Below are positions 23,211 through 35,102 of a stretch of DNA of 64,000 nucleotides, piece by piece. Position 1 is the stretch's first letter; each line of letters starts with the position of its first letter. This stretch comes from Margaritispora aquatica (Eukaryota; Ascomycota; Leotiomycetes; Helotiales; Discinellaceae). The stretch lies in assembly GCA_007644065.1 (NCBI GenBank), contig VJWN01000011.1:124001-188000 (forward strand), given 5' to 3'. The position numbers were made by a program, and so were the translations under genes. The notes below the pieces were generated by a model. It saw only the letters and a program-made list of their open reading frames with translations, searched no databases and was not told where the DNA came from.

Positions 23211-24692
23211 TCAAGCACAGCCCCTCTGCTCCAAATCTGTTTCATCCTCTCCAATCCATTCACTTATCTGTGCTCGCATCTTGTCAGCCTCCTCTTCCCG
23301 GCCCCATTCGCGAAGCCAGCCCTCATAGAGACTCGTCCTATTGTGGACCCTGGGATTTGAAGCGCCCCATTCAGAGATGGCAAGATCTAAGCAAGCTTTA
23401 ATGGTTGCCTCTGCCTCTTCAATCTTGTTTTGAAAATTCTGAGAACGTGCAATAATGTCCATGGCGTTGATTTCCATCAAGGCATCCTTGTAATTCTGGG
23501 CGTCCAACAAAGTCTCCAGCCCCAAACTCTCCATCTCGGAGTATTTTCCCAGTGTATGCAAAGCGTATGCAAGATACATTCTGACCAAATAACTTTGATT
23601 TTTGCGGCTCCGCGGAATCTCATTTGACATTTTGCGGAGAAGTCTTTCAAATTCAAGCAAGCCCTGAGCGTCGCCCAATCTCGTGTTTATCATATAAACT
23701 AATCTGCATTCGAGACTAGTTTCACCAAAAACACCAGTATGACGCTCAAAAGTCTCAGTGGTACACAGCCATAACCGCAAAATTGCTTCGTTGACATTGT
23801 CATCGTCCAAGATAGCAATCAATTTCAAGACACGATACCAAGGCTTTGAAATTGTAGAAGTGGTTATCATAGCTAGGTTGTCGATATAGCGACATAACAT
23901 ACTTGTGACATCAATTAGCCCTGCTCTTCGAAATGATAGAAGTATTTGGAAAAGACATTGCAGCATTTTGGGGTGGGGAGTCTGTAATAGAGATTTAAGG
24001 CATCTGAAGGCTTTCGCAAGCTGGCGGCGGAAATCCAAGAATAGGCCCCTATTTCTGAGGCTAATAGCTATGCTACAGTACAGACCAAAATCTTCCGGGT
24101 CGGTGATTTCAGCAGTAAGTCCCGGTAATTCTTTTATGGAACCATAACCAGCTTCGTCAAAAATCCAGATGCCGCTTTCTATCGACATAGCATAATGAGC
24201 AGTAATGCTATGGAGCAGTTCTTCCAGTATGCTGAAACCTCGAGGTAATGAAGGGGATCTTTGAACTCTGGTATTCGCAATAACGAGAGCAAGAGTGTTA
24301 TCGGAGACTGTTCGTGAGTCTTTGATTTCTCCGCCAACATGTCCAACCAACGATCGTGAAATGCGGAAACTGTCCCTAGTTGTTTTGCATTTCTGAGGAG
24401 GAGGACGACGTTTAGATATGGACTGAAGGTCACCACTTCTTCGAGCGTTCTTTCGGAGCTTCCAGGCTGTTATTCGATCTTTATACATCTTTGGGCTACA
24501 TCAGAATTAATATGATACTCTATATTTTTACGAACCGTGAGATTGCACCCACCTCGCATGAAAGCCCTGTTGGCTCATGATTTGCATAACTTCTTTCAAG
24601 GGTTTACGTTCACCGATGTACAGACGTGTAATTGGTAGCTGATAAAGCTTCCACATTTCTGGGGTAGGCCCCGTAAGATATGTGGTCGTCAT
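23211..24692 (-). CDS. Clr5-domain protein with helical repeat C-terminus
   Basis: Exons 24553-24692 and 23211-24495 join in phase (AG|C) to 474 aa. The first exon and the beginning of the second together give a Clr5 domain. Seen in order are TPEMWKLY, ITRLYI, LKEVMQIM, GFHASPKMYKDRITAWKLRKN (split by the intron after HAS). The domain is named after Schizosaccharomyces pombe Clr5, a factor affecting silent mating-type chromatin. Most filamentous-fungal relatives are uncharacterised. The remaining 380 residues are helical with TPR-like spacing, including MYLAYALHTLGKYSEMESLG, followed by EAEATIKACLDLAISEWG. The domain assignment is firm; a role in chromatin or in protein interaction is inference. 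Nothing in the neighbours points to a pathway. Confidence 0.85.
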
Positions 24693-25270
24693 CTTGAAAT
24701 ATGGCAATAGAGTGGTATGAGATCTCGACTGTGGTGTCTGGACAAATGATCGAGCACTTGGCTAAGAAATCTGAGGATGGAAAGAATGAAAAGAAAAGGC
24801 CCGCAAAGCTGGGAAGCCAGTTATTAAGTATCAGCACCAAAAATCTTTTCTGCTGTCTAGAGTACCGAGAGCCTCGTCTCGACATCAAGTGTTTGATCAG
24901 ATGGTGTGGTAGTGGAATTGACCAGGATAAAAGTACCATGCATACAGCATGCAAGCCATTAAGCCACATTTATTGGCAGCACCACCTTACAGATATCCAA
25001 AGGAAACGGAAATGAAGACTGAAGCTGGTCGAGTGGAAACCCAAAAAGGTTGATGCAGGGAACTTAACGAGCAAGGCTTGGTATGTAAGGTAGTTTGTGA
25101 AGTTAGGCGGAGCAAAAGAAAGTTCGGTTTTCATGTCTCTCTCTGTGACTTATCTTTCACATAGCTATCGTGAGACAAAAGCGGCACTGTTAGCTTCAAG
25201 ATCTTGAAGCTTTCTTAACGGATGATACGAGAGCAATGGTGTAATAGTATTGTAACGTCTATCTACCGTC
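24693..25270. other. Intergenic region between two minus-strand genes
   Basis: Lies upstream of the Clr5-domain gene and downstream of the next gene. The open frame at 24701-25015 (+) mostly overlaps antisense 5' sequence and has no family look. Nothing else is visible. Confidence 0.45.
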
Positions 25271-26652
25271 CTATCTCACCAACTCCTTCCGCAACTCTCC
25301 ACCGTCTTCCTTCACCTCGCTACCAATTCTCTCAGCCTCCTTCTCAACATGATCATCCACTCCCTTCTTATTACCACTCTCGCACCACTCTGGCTCCCTA
25401 CACTCCCAATTAACACTCTGCTCTCGTCTCGCCAACTCCGCCGCCCCCCTCGCCGGGCCAAACTCAGCACTAAACCCACTAGTTTGCAGCGGCCTCCAGA
25501 GATTCTGAACATTCACCCCCTCTATTCCACCCAGGGCGTTCCAAATCGCATCCAAGAACTTCTTCTCTTCGCCATACTCGCCATAGATCACCAGGTCCTC
25601 CAGTTTCCAGCCAAATTTCGCCTCGGCCTTCACCACTTTCACCACTGCATCTCCTAACAAGTCCCAGAAAGTGGTGTTCGCTTGGTTCGAGCACCATGCA
25701 TCGTGCCCCAAAGAGCGGTCTTGCTCACTCATATCGATCAGGATGTGGCGGATATCATGTGCGTCCAGTCTCTCAATGCTGAGTTCTTCGGCAGTGAAGC
25801 TGATTGCGAGAAAACCCCTATGCTCCATCATTTTTTCCTCATACTTACAGAGGGAGTAGTCTCGGTAGTGTTCGCACAACCCGTAGCCCGAAGCTGCCAA
25901 GGCGGCGCTGCTTTCCTGGAATGTGTTTTCGTATCCATACGTGGGGATCGATTCTAGGCCTGCGAACTCATATACTTCATCGAAGTCCTCCCACTCTAGG
26001 TTTGCGAGCCAGGGCGTTGTGACTAGGGCTTTGGTTACTGGGTGGCCGAGGACGAGAGAGGTGGCGTCTTTGAGTACAATGAGAATTTCGGCGAGGTGTG
26101 CAATATCTTCGGTTGAAGGGAGACCGCGAGTGTGACGTATGTATCTTCTGGCTTGGTCGAGATTGTATGCAATTTGTTCACTAATGCTGTCGAATGGAGG
26201 TCTGGAAGTGTCAGTCCTGATGTGTATTGGCGAATTTAAAATACTTACCCATATCTTACCCGTGGGGGAGATAATTTTCTCATTGTCGCTTTCTGCGCAT
26301 CTGATAAAGCTATCTATTTTGTGATTAGCTATTTGCTTTGGCCAAGCTCCAGAATTGAACACACATGAGTCACATCGGTCGAGGTCCCATTGTAGTATGT
26401 GATAGATGCAGTTCTGTACCCTCGTTAGCGACTAAACTGACAGTCGAATAGATGAACATACGCATAACCAAGATTCAAATCGAACCCAACACCCGGCTTT
26501 TCGACGATACTTCTTGGAGTACACTGCTCACAAGTCGGTATTCTGCTCTTCCACACATCATTAACTGCCTTCCCCAAGGTCTTTTGCTTCCTCGCTTGCA
26601 CTCCCACCAGGAGCCAAAGACAACACGTGGCTATTCTCAAGTAAGATTTCAT
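25271..26652 (-). CDS. Secreted protein with actin/Hsp70-like features
   Basis: Exons 26462-26652, 26361-26413, 26249-26309 and 25271-26201 join in phase to 411 aa. The first exon encodes a signal peptide (MKSYLRIATCCLWLLVGVQA), a CEQC pair, and VGFDLNLGYATASITYYNGT across the intron. That layout resembles the phosphate-1 loop (DLG-Y) of the actin/Hsp70 ATPase fold. A later segment LVIYGEYGEEKKFLDAIW and a C-terminal SAEFGPARGAAELARRE resemble the adenosine-side end of the same fold. Fungi have poorly described secreted proteins of this kind. The internal donor (GTTCAA) was chosen because only it keeps both flanking frames, so the second exon boundary is the least certain. ATP binding is not proven, and the Hsp70 relation is my inference. 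Confidence 0.65.
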
Positions 26653-28069
26653 ATCTGAACAAGATGTCGTTTTTGGAAATGAAGACCAGCATCCATCGAC
26701 TGCACGACAGAGGGAAAGCCAGATATACTTGATTCGATGAAATGTTGGTATTAGCAGGAAGCGGCGTACATACACCAACTGTTGGTGTTTGGTGTCATGG
26801 CGCAGCTTCGCGGGTGCTGCCTATTTGTGAATCGAAGGATTGCGGCACAGTGGGTGGAATAGAAGTGTTGCTCAGGGCTTGGCGCTGCGGGGTACTTTTT
26901 TTTACTACTACGGTCAAAGCATATGAAGATCACTTCACCGAAGTCTAGCTGATATTGACAGAGCTCATCAAGCTCATTTGAACATGTTTATCTGCTACTC
27001 ATGTGGTTTGCTGGCATGAATATCACCTTCGACTTCTCGAGTGGATCCATGGATAAGCGAGAATCTCAAGGGAGAGGTTTGCCTTTGCCATGCTATAGTT
27101 CTTTAAATCTGGCTTCGTGTGTCTAGCTGAGCACATAGCATAAAAATAATAGTTATCTTCCATCATGGTATGTATGGTGTTGCTACTTTGCTCTACTTTA
27201 ATATCTTAGAGGGGAGTGAGTCCGCGTAATTAATCTTCACATCGTTTTCCGAGTACTCTAGCGACAGTTGCACACGTCACCCCATTCATATACACATCAA
27301 CAATATTTGAATTCTCTAAACTTTAGATATCTCCAGCTGGCTCTGCTTCCCCGGAGGTGCTGGTACAAACAATGAGATCGAAGGACGTTTAGCTCAACAG
27401 CTCGTACACCAGTCTGACCAGAGAATGAAGCACGCATCTACACTTTGACCGCTATTAAAACCTAATTAGACATACAAACAACTTCATTCTCTATACAATT
27501 CATGCGAAATCACACCAGTGTACTAGGAAGAAACACTCTTCATCTCCAATAGCAATCCACCACTCCACTCGTCAACTTCTCTCAGCTAACCTCGTGAGCC
27601 AATCACAAAAATCGAATACTCTCTTCACATGTAAGATTAACATAAACTCAAATCACGTAGCTTAATCTTATCTTGCTGGGGCTCTTTCTCATCCCCACCC
27701 GTTCGGAGCGGTGCCGTCTCTTGGGAAGGACTACTGCAGGAGCGATGAACTCAGATTGGTCGGGAGTGACGACAGTTGAAGGTTATTCAGGAACGCCTCG
27801 GCGATGCAATGATTGTGATGCATTAGCAAAATTCGTTGGATATTAAGAGCTGCTATATGCTTGTAGAGTGTCGATCTAGAGCTCACATATCAGAACGTCT
27901 CCCGATCTGTATCTAAGGTATGTATTGCTGGCCTCGCTTGTTTGATACGCGAAAATTCGAGCTTTCCCAATCTGCCTGCATCAGGTCTTTCTATCAACTT
28001 GGAAGTCGAGCCTGTGTACTTCCAAGTCTCTAGTATGATGCTCTATACATTCATATAACATAAATAGAT
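26653..28069. other. Intergenic region
   Basis: About 1.4 kb with no supportable gene. It contains the 5' region of the secreted actin/Hsp70-like gene and the 3' flank of the thioesterase gene. Composition is ordinary. No tandem repeat or RNA gene is recognised. Confidence 0.45.
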
Positions 28070-29061
28070 CTACGGCTTCCCCATATCTTCCACAGCGCCT
28101 TCCCGATCCCAACTCTCCGTCTCAACCTCCCTCACCATAGCTTCCACAGCCCTAATCCTCGCCTCGACCCTCTCCCTCGCAGCCTCCTGCTCTCTCCAGG
28201 TATTCTCAAAAGCCCTCATCATAAACGGCCTGATGGTAACCTTCTTCCCAACCTTATAGTCATACACCACGATATCCTCAACACACCTAGCCGCGGGCCG
28301 CTGATGTAGCTCACTCAGGATCATCACATCGAGGATGAATGCCTCATCCGTCTCGTTGGGTAGTGTGCGAAGCTTGTGGAAGACAGATACCCGGTCTGGG
28401 TGCGTCATGGGGAATTTGTAGTCTGTTCGCATGGAGCGCAGGATTAGACCGTCGCCGCGAGGACTCCAGAGTTCGCGCCATTTGGTTTGGTTCGTGGGAT
28501 CTATATGTGTTGCATAGTTGGAGGCCCAGCCTATGCGTGCTGATTCCGCGTAGCGGACATATGTTACGTTGTTGACATGATTCTGTCCATGCCGCAGTTA
28601 GCATTGTTTGATTCCAACTCCACGCAGCACTTTCGCAATTGCCACGCCTGCTACCTGTAATTGAAAATGAGGAAGAGACAAACCATACAATCCATCTCCC
28701 CCCAAACAACCGCCTGCCTCAAAAGCCCCGCCCTCTTCCTTCCTACCAGAAAGCCCTCCCGCCCTGCAACCAGATCCCTCCACTCTCTCCCCAGAATCCC
28801 ACAAATCCTCGCGGCCTTCGCAGCCTGTGGTTTATCCAGCCCAAACATGAGACACTTGCCCACCCTCCCTTTCATGTCCGACAGCCATCTCGAATTGTTG
28901 GGAGTAGGCGCTGGCGAAGTCGCTGCAGCTTCGGGTGGAGGGGGATTGGAGGATGAAGCACTTGCTAGAGGACGAGAGGAGGAGATGGCTCTGCTGCAGA
29001 TGCGTGGGAGAGGCGCAGATGTTGGGGAGAGAATGGCACGAGAGGAGAAGTGGGCTTTCAT
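28070..29061 (-). CDS. Hotdog-fold acyl-CoA thioesterase-like protein, probably mitochondrial
   Basis: Exons 28684-29061 and 28070-28582 join in phase 0 to 296 aa. The start MKAHFSSRAILSPTSAPLP begins an Arg/Ser/Ala-rich leader lacking acids, as in mitochondrial targeting peptides; an in-frame ATG at 29097 would add 12 residues and weaken it. The intron falls exactly before the family core, MNHVNNVTYVRYAESARIGW, the hallmark of 4-hydroxybenzoyl-CoA-thioesterase-like proteins. Downstream are FPMTHPDRVSVFHKLRTLP and a C-terminal Arg/Glu-rich helix. The family hydrolyses acyl-CoA thioesters; the substrate here is unknown. It diverges from an ETFRF1-type gene only 415 bp away, and both products are likely mitochondrial. 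Confidence 0.88.
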
Positions 29062-29476
29062 ATTGAGAGGTTTATGTACAAGGAGATACAGGCACAATTG
29101 AGAGCGAGAGGTGTGGTGGAACGAACAGTTAGTTAGTTAGTGAAGTGGGGAGAACCTCGGATAGCTAGGGAAGCTTGGAGCTGTCTCGGCCCGGCGGCCG
29201 CTTGGATGTGAGCTTGTTTTTGTCCCTGAAGCTGGATTGCGGGGAGCCGAATATTATATCGAATATCATCTCGAATATCAGATCAAGTCTTCGTCTCTCT
29301 TCTTCTTACATCATTGGAAACTCACCAACCCACTCACTTTGCATTCATACTTACATCTAATACACATTCTTTAAGCTTGAGAAGCTTGCTCTTACGCAAT
29401 ACAGCAGCTTGAGAGCCAACTATCCATTTTCCCACCACTATACTTCCTCACATGCAATAAGACGAAACGCACAACC
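29062..29476. promoter_or_regulatory. Short shared promoter, thioesterase / LYR gene
   Basis: 415 bp separate the divergent starts. The right half is rich in C/T with scattered CTCACC and CCACC words directly upstream of the LYR gene start. GAATATNAT words are repeated near 29250-29280. No specific factor site is assigned. Confidence 0.4.
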
Positions 29477-30226
29477 ATGGCGTCCACCAACACAACTTTG
29501 AGAAGAGAAGTCATTGGGATATACAAAGGTCCATTATACCTCCCTCATCTACACCGCGTTTGTTTCATCCAGCACAGCCATCTTCCAGATCCAAACAGAT
29601 CTCTCATTTCCACCACTCCATCTCCACGTCATGCACTTGAAGTCCCAAACAGCCCTATATCTCTACCAAGTATTACTATTACCCCATACTTATACAACAC
29701 ACACACACACGTATACATATACATATACAAATATACATGTTCCCTTAGCCGTCTCTCCTTCCGCAATTCATACGGCTATTTCCCCTCCACATATGCTGGC
29801 TGACACCCTTCTCCGCATAGAGCTCTTGAACCTGGGACGGGCATATCCACTCGGCTATGCGTATTTCCAACCACGGCTACACAAAGCTTTCATGGCGAAC
29901 TCGCATCTCACGGATGAGGGAGACATACGGAAAGGCATTGAGAGGGCTAAGTTTGTGAAGAAGGAGATTGAGGCTTTGTGAGTAGTTTTTTATTTCTCGT
30001 TTCTTTCATCTTCGGCTCGTCATCTTGGGCACTGGATATAGAGTGAGATGAGCACTGAACACAAGTGAGCACGGCTTTGTTCACAAGAGAGCGGCTATTG
30101 ACCGAATTTCCGATGCCAAGAGGGACCTGTACATTCACAGCCAAGAAGCTGTAGCTAATAGGGGTATCGACTAGGTACTATTTGAAAAGATATAGAGCAC
30201 TACGCCAACGCTACGACAAGACCTGA
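29477..30226 (+). CDS. LYR-motif protein, ETFRF1/LYRM5-like
   Basis: A small mitochondrial LYR protein. Relatives include ETFRF1 (LYRM5), which binds electron-transfer flavoprotein and removes its FAD. Exons 29477-29528, 29821-29977 and 30175-30226 join in phase to 86 aa, the expected size. The protein begins [20 protein letters not shown], continues with [16 protein letters not shown] and [20 protein letters not shown], and ends in [12 protein letters not shown]. The first intron is unusually long for such a gene (292 nt), holds a CA/TA microsatellite, and starts with the non-consensus GTCCAT. Without the intron the family frame is lost, so I keep it. Automatic gene finders could easily miss this gene. 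Orthology to ETFRF1 is by family look. Confidence 0.85.
29697..29738. repeat. CA/TA microsatellite inside an intron
   Basis: An (AC)7 run followed by GTATACATATACATATAC-like sequence, lying within the first intron of the LYR gene. Length variation here would change intron size but not the protein. Confidence 0.85.
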
Positions 30227-30730
30227 ATCCAATACCCGTCAGATTCAGTCCTGTCCCATCAAATCCTTTACCCTTCAACCATATATACGCCCCCAAAAGA
30301 TCGCCAGCGGCCGACGGGGCGGCAACGACCATCTCCTCATCTCCAGGTCTATCATCGATCTTCCCTTGGATTCGCTACATGCAGGTCCCTGAAGAATCAC
30401 CATGCAGCCGCGCCGCACGCGACGCACCTTCGATTCGTCTTGCTGTGCTTCAACATGTTGAAACTCAACCAACAGTCTGGCGCAGCTCACTCACTTAAAT
30501 CAAAGTTTCAACGGTACCTCGGACCGGAATAACTGCAGCGCCTGATTTGGGAATTTGGAGGTAGAAGACAAGGAAGGCCAAGATCTTTATTCGGTGTCGC
30601 CGGCCGGATAAATGTACTCTTGTTCCCCAGCATTTTGTGTACAGGTTGCACCAGTGCATTGACCTTACAGTTCATAACATCCCGAATAATTTTCACCCTC
30701 GCAACTCTTGTGCAACCTCAAATGCGGTGC
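30227..30730. other. Convergent intergenic region
   Basis: About 0.5 kb between the LYR gene stop and the stop of the single-exon methyltransferase. No gene, repeat or RNA is visible. Confidence 0.5.
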
Positions 30731-32308
30731 TCACTTCTTCCGAGCCCACCAGGCTCCCACCTCCAAACATTCTCCCCAAGCTGTGCCGTTTTGCTCCAAA
30801 AGGTCTTTCATCATGTTTCCTTGCCATCGATCCCACTCATCTTGTCCTTTGCCACTCGCCTCTCGGAGCATTGGCTCCAGACTTTCAATCATCTGAACAA
30901 ATGTCATCAATGCCGTGCGACGAAGCGCTGCTTGAACAGGTGTTAGTGTCCTTCCCGTGGTTTCTTTCGCCTTGCCTTTTGATGAAATGGCATGACCATT
31001 TGTGCCTTGTGTGACTGCACCGCCAACACCTTCCCGCTCCCAGCGGACTTCTCCAAGGGGGATTGCCAGCCGCCGACTGTCAATGTCGGTAAGAAGCTCA
31101 GACTCTTGATGTAACATAGGCAGGATTGTTGTACAAGGTATAGGTGATAAATTTCGTTTTTCCAGTGCTTTCAATATCCAGTTATTGTAATCGTTCAAGA
31201 ACGTATTTTGCGGTGCTGCTAATGGTGTTTGCGTTGTCAGTGTGTATGTCCCCATTGCATTTGTGTGGACTTGTTCTCCATCGTCGCTTTCTTCCTCCGA
31301 ATCATTCGTTGATGGTGGTGCATGCGGCAACAGTGCCCGTAAAGAATGATCCCCATCCCAAATCTCCAAACAACCCCCTGGTTTCAAGATTCGTAGATAT
31401 TCGTCCATGAGTGTTTGCTGCATACCGGTGGTAGAAGTGACCATACTGAGGTCCTTTATCATGATCAAATTGAACTCCTCGTCCCGGAACGGTAGTGGTA
31501 CTCGTCGCAAATCATGCTGCACAAACTTCCAGTTCATGTCGTCGTCTGCATCCATCCGTGGTGCCAGAGGGGCAATGTCAATTCCTGTGAATGAAATAGA
31601 AGCACCTCGCTGCAGAAAATGCTTGTGACACTTGACGCTCCAGAATCCGGTGCCACATCCCACCTCGAGCACGCGTTTAGGGGCTTTGTGCTGAAAGAAT
31701 GGCGAGCAGACTGGGCCGTTGAACACTTGACACAGAAGCATAGTTCGCAATGTCTGCCGGTGTATTTCCTGGAGGTCGCATGGGAGGGGATATGGTAATG
31801 TAGTGTCTCGCAGATATCTACGGCCATTGCGGCGCGTGAATGGTCGTGCCATGAGTTCGTCGTGCGATGGCGGATCGCTCCATGTTAAATTGGTGAGACC
31901 ACTGGATCCTGTATTGCTCGAGATGCTGCTTGATCGGTTTGCAGCATCCGCTCTGGCTGCTGTTATTGTAGCACCCCCCATCCGCGGTTCGGACATCTGA
32001 TGGCCATTTTTGCGGTCGGAAGAAGTTGTGGACAACTTTCGACCCGCTTGTTGTGCACGAGCTTTGTTCGTTTGATTAGCTGTATGTCGATAATCAATCA
32101 GCGGCGTGCCGAGCATTGAGAACGTTAACGAGTCGTCTTCTTCCTCGAGATTTTCGACAACGAGAGTCGATTTCTCGCGATTGGAAGAACCTTTGGAATT
32201 GTTGGAATTCGTCTTTTTGATTGATGTGCTATCAGAATGGCGTTGAGGTGTAGGCGCCGACTTCCTCTGTACCGTCTGGTTCACAAAGAACCCGGCATAC
32301 TCAGCCAT
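30731..32308 (-). CDS. SAM-dependent methyltransferase (class I fold), single exon
   Basis: An intronless 525-codon frame from a clean ATG (MAEYAGFFVNQTVQRK). Residues 1-150 are polar, Ser/Asn/Thr-rich and probably disordered. The methyltransferase core starts near residue 210 with motif I VLEVGCGTGFWSV, followed by FTGIDIAPLAPR (acidic end of strand 2), FVQHDLRRVPLPF (motif post-II), FNLIMIKDLSM (motif IV), and YLRILKPGGCLEIWDGD. A Glu/Asp-rich insertion (EEESDDGEQ) interrupts the second half. Conserved residues continue to the end (WWARKK). Both substrate and partner are unknown; similar fungal proteins are annotated only as methyltransferase-domain proteins. The SAM-binding assignment is firm, the target is not. 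Confidence 0.92.
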   Translation of the reverse strand: MAEYAGFFVNQTVQRKSAPTPQRHSDSTSIKKTNSNNSKGSSNREKSTLVVENLEEEDDSLTFSMLGTPLIDYRHTANQTNKARAQQAGRKLSTTSSDRKNGHQMSEPRMGGATITAARADAANRSSSISSNTGSSGLTNLTWSDPPSHDELMARPFTRRNGRRYLRDTTLPYPLPCDLQEIHRQTLRTMLLCQVFNGPVCSPFFQHKAPKRVLEVGCGTGFWSVKCHKHFLQRGASISFTGIDIAPLAPRMDADDDMNWKFVQHDLRRVPLPFRDEEFNLIMIKDLSMVTSTTGMQQTLMDEYLRILKPGGCLEIWDGDHSLRALLPHAPPSTNDSEEESDDGEQVHTNAMGTYTLTTQTPLAAPQNTFLNDYNNWILKALEKRNLSPIPCTTILPMLHQESELLTDIDSRRLAIPLGEVRWEREGVGGAVTQGTNGHAISSKGKAKETTGRTLTPVQAALRRTALMTFVQMIESLEPMLREASGKGQDEWDRWQGNMMKDLLEQNGTAWGECLEVGAWWARKK

Positions 32309-35102
32309 TGATTTATGGGGTTTAGGTCGCTGCTAAAAGCAAGGGCTAGGCAGGCTGCTGGACGCTGGGCATGGACACTCGCTCCACTGGGTTGGTGCGG
32401 TGTGGTGCAGTGTGGTGCAGTGCAGTTTGTCGGTAGCGATTCTAGCTGTGCCTAAACGAAAGCTGGAGAAAGCACTACTACCAATCCTCAGCGGTACCAA
32501 GATTCCAAGAGCATCAACGCAAACACTTCCCGTCTTCCCACATTGATTTTGCGGTTGAAAGAATAGGTTACCAAACCTTTTGATTCCTAGGGTTTTCCGA
32601 TACTAGCTGGCAATAGCAATGGCAATGGCAATTCCAACGGAAATGCGGAGAGTCGTGACACATGAAATAACATGGGGTAATTGACCTGGGGAAGCTCCCC
32701 TCCGCATCAAAGAGTTTGGCCACGCGACTCCTCGGTTTTGGGGGCAGTCTCGATGATGAACAGACTCTGATCGGATTCGAAGGTGGTGTCAACGTGTCTT
32801 GGACACGAATGGGAAAAAAAGTGTGTGTCAGGAGGTTCGAGTTTTCTGAGGGACGATGGAGAAAAGGATGGGCCGAGGGGTTCAGCCAGTTTATACCTCA
32901 GCTCAAGTCCTCCATCCAACTACTATGACAAGGTAGCATACTAGCATATCAGCCCTAGTTTGCCTGGACACAGCACGTCTCTGACCGAGTCTCAGTATGA
33001 TTCACGGGATAACCTGGCGGATCAAGAGCTCATCGGGACATTGCTTCCTCAAGTGTTTTCCAGTGGTGGTGGTGGTGGTCTAATGGTCGTAAAAACTCGG
33101 CTATAGCCACTTCGAAAGGCAATATCGCCGGAACTTGGGGAAAGCGGCTACAGAGTGAGGAGGAAAATGCGGAGACCAAGGATCACAGGACAATTGAATT
33201 GACGCACAAAGTGCGTGGCTTTTAGCTTTGTGTTGCTTGTTCACTTTTTTTCCTGACTGCGTCTCAGTGCTCGTTGGTGCTCGTTGGTTCTCCTTGCGTT
33301 CATTAGGAGATTCCCCCGGCATATAAAACGGAACAGCCAGCCGTCTCTGGACGAAAAGGATGTTTTGAGAGGTGAGCCATCCTAACGGGGAGATTTGATT
33401 GGCAATATGCATTGATACTCCGGGGTTGGGCTGTTTTGGCTGGCCATGCACAAAGCCATATTGGGATGGCAATCCTAAGGCGACCCAATCCTTCGCTTGA
33501 TTTGATCGATCCTTGAGACTGTCTGGAACAGTCTTGAATAAAAGTCCACAGCCAAGTCAGCTTCCTCAGCTAAGCTTTCCGTCTAAATAATGGCATCCAA
33601 TAGAATAAAGCGTAGGCTGAATGGCAATGAGAAAATCTTCTGTGCTGACCTGTTGAAAGTAAGGCGCTGTGGGAATTAGAAAATTCGATAATAAGGATAG
33701 AGGCCGATGATATCTCCGCTCAGCAAAGTGCCTTGCAGCCGTGTGAACAACCATAAGAGTGGCATTCTATACAGGAGGATAAGTCAAATCTGCCAACACA
33801 TGTGTATCTTGAATATTCCATTGAAGCGAATCCGTTCATGAGATATCCCAGGGAAAAGGCACAAGAAGTTGTACTGACAGCGGAGGCGATGTTTCAATAT
33901 GTCTCAAATCCTTCCTCATATTTCAGTTCCTGTTGTATTGATATTCTTATTACCATTTGGAAGTGTCGTTTAGTAGTTGACTTGCTTTCAATTCAACAAA
34001 TCCTTTCCAAAATTGTTAAGAAGTATATGGGTTTCTTTGGTACTCCATGCCACAGCAATTGATTATGGTCAGATAAGGTAAAGACCGCAGAGATTCCATA
34101 TGGATGGTTATGAGAGCTATAAGCAAGGCACACAGTGAGTAGTGTGAGATCCATGTTATCGAAGAAGCCCAAAGATGTAGGACAGCATAGCACATCAGAT
34201 CGTGTCAGACTCGGAAAATGAAAGGATATGTCACACGCTTTTGAGCTCTCCTAAACTGTAGAAGGCGTGTCTAAATCCATTGCTTTGAAAGACTGTCGTT
34301 ATATTTCAATAATTTATGTTCAGAGATAATTTGAAACAATAAAGAATACATAGAGCTACCTTATGTCGGTAGTTAATTAAGCTCGTCCTCACCTTACCTA
34401 AGATGGTTCAAGGTGCAGTTCAGTCGCTTGCGAACCTAATCACGTGCTGTGGCTTAGCGCGGCGGCTCTCCATCAACTTCGATTTGGTCGGGGTGGATGG
34501 TGAGCTATCTCGAGCCCAGGGTACTTTGGATCTGAAAGAAGCACGACGTCGCCAGCTCAGCACCCAAGATCACCAATGCACCTTTGACCTTGAAACTCTT
34601 TACTCTGCGCTCTTTATTAAGGTACGAATCTGCCACCAGATCTACTCCTGTCCCTGCCACTTCCAGTCATCAGATATCTGTACTGTTTTGGTTCCATCCT
34701 ATCCTTGAGGATCTTGCTTACCTCGTCTTCTAGACACCAAGTAGATACTACTCAACCTGACCAGCCACTCTCCTGTACACCTGCCATCTGAATCTCTTCA
34801 TCAGACACGGTCAACGTCGCCTCATTGAACGCGCAAACCAATTGCATCCGAGGCAGTCTGGAAGTCTGCTATCGACTTGTCCCCTCCACTGCGCCATTCT
34901 CGTTGGCACGCGCCATACATTGGGAGCCGTGGTAGATGCCAGCGGATTGCTCTCCACAGCCCTATGCGCCAACGACGAAGACCTCGAACTCTTCTCTCCC
35001 AAACACCTACCTAGATCGCCTCAAGATTCGATACATAACTGCGGGCCACGCTGACAGCGTAGAGGCATCGCCCCCGTTGGACTTGTTGTGTGGTGGGATT
35101 TG
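32309..35102. other. Divergent intergenic region, methyltransferase / CCR4
   Basis: About 2.8 kb. The left end holds the 5' region of the methyltransferase gene, with a GTGGTGCAGT microrepeat near 32398-32425. A (GGT)n run lies at 33065-33079. Open frames at 32716-32928, 33101-33472 and 34403-34708 lack family character and splice partners, so they are not called. The last 400 bp are C-rich and probably the CCR4 5' leader. Confidence 0.45.
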
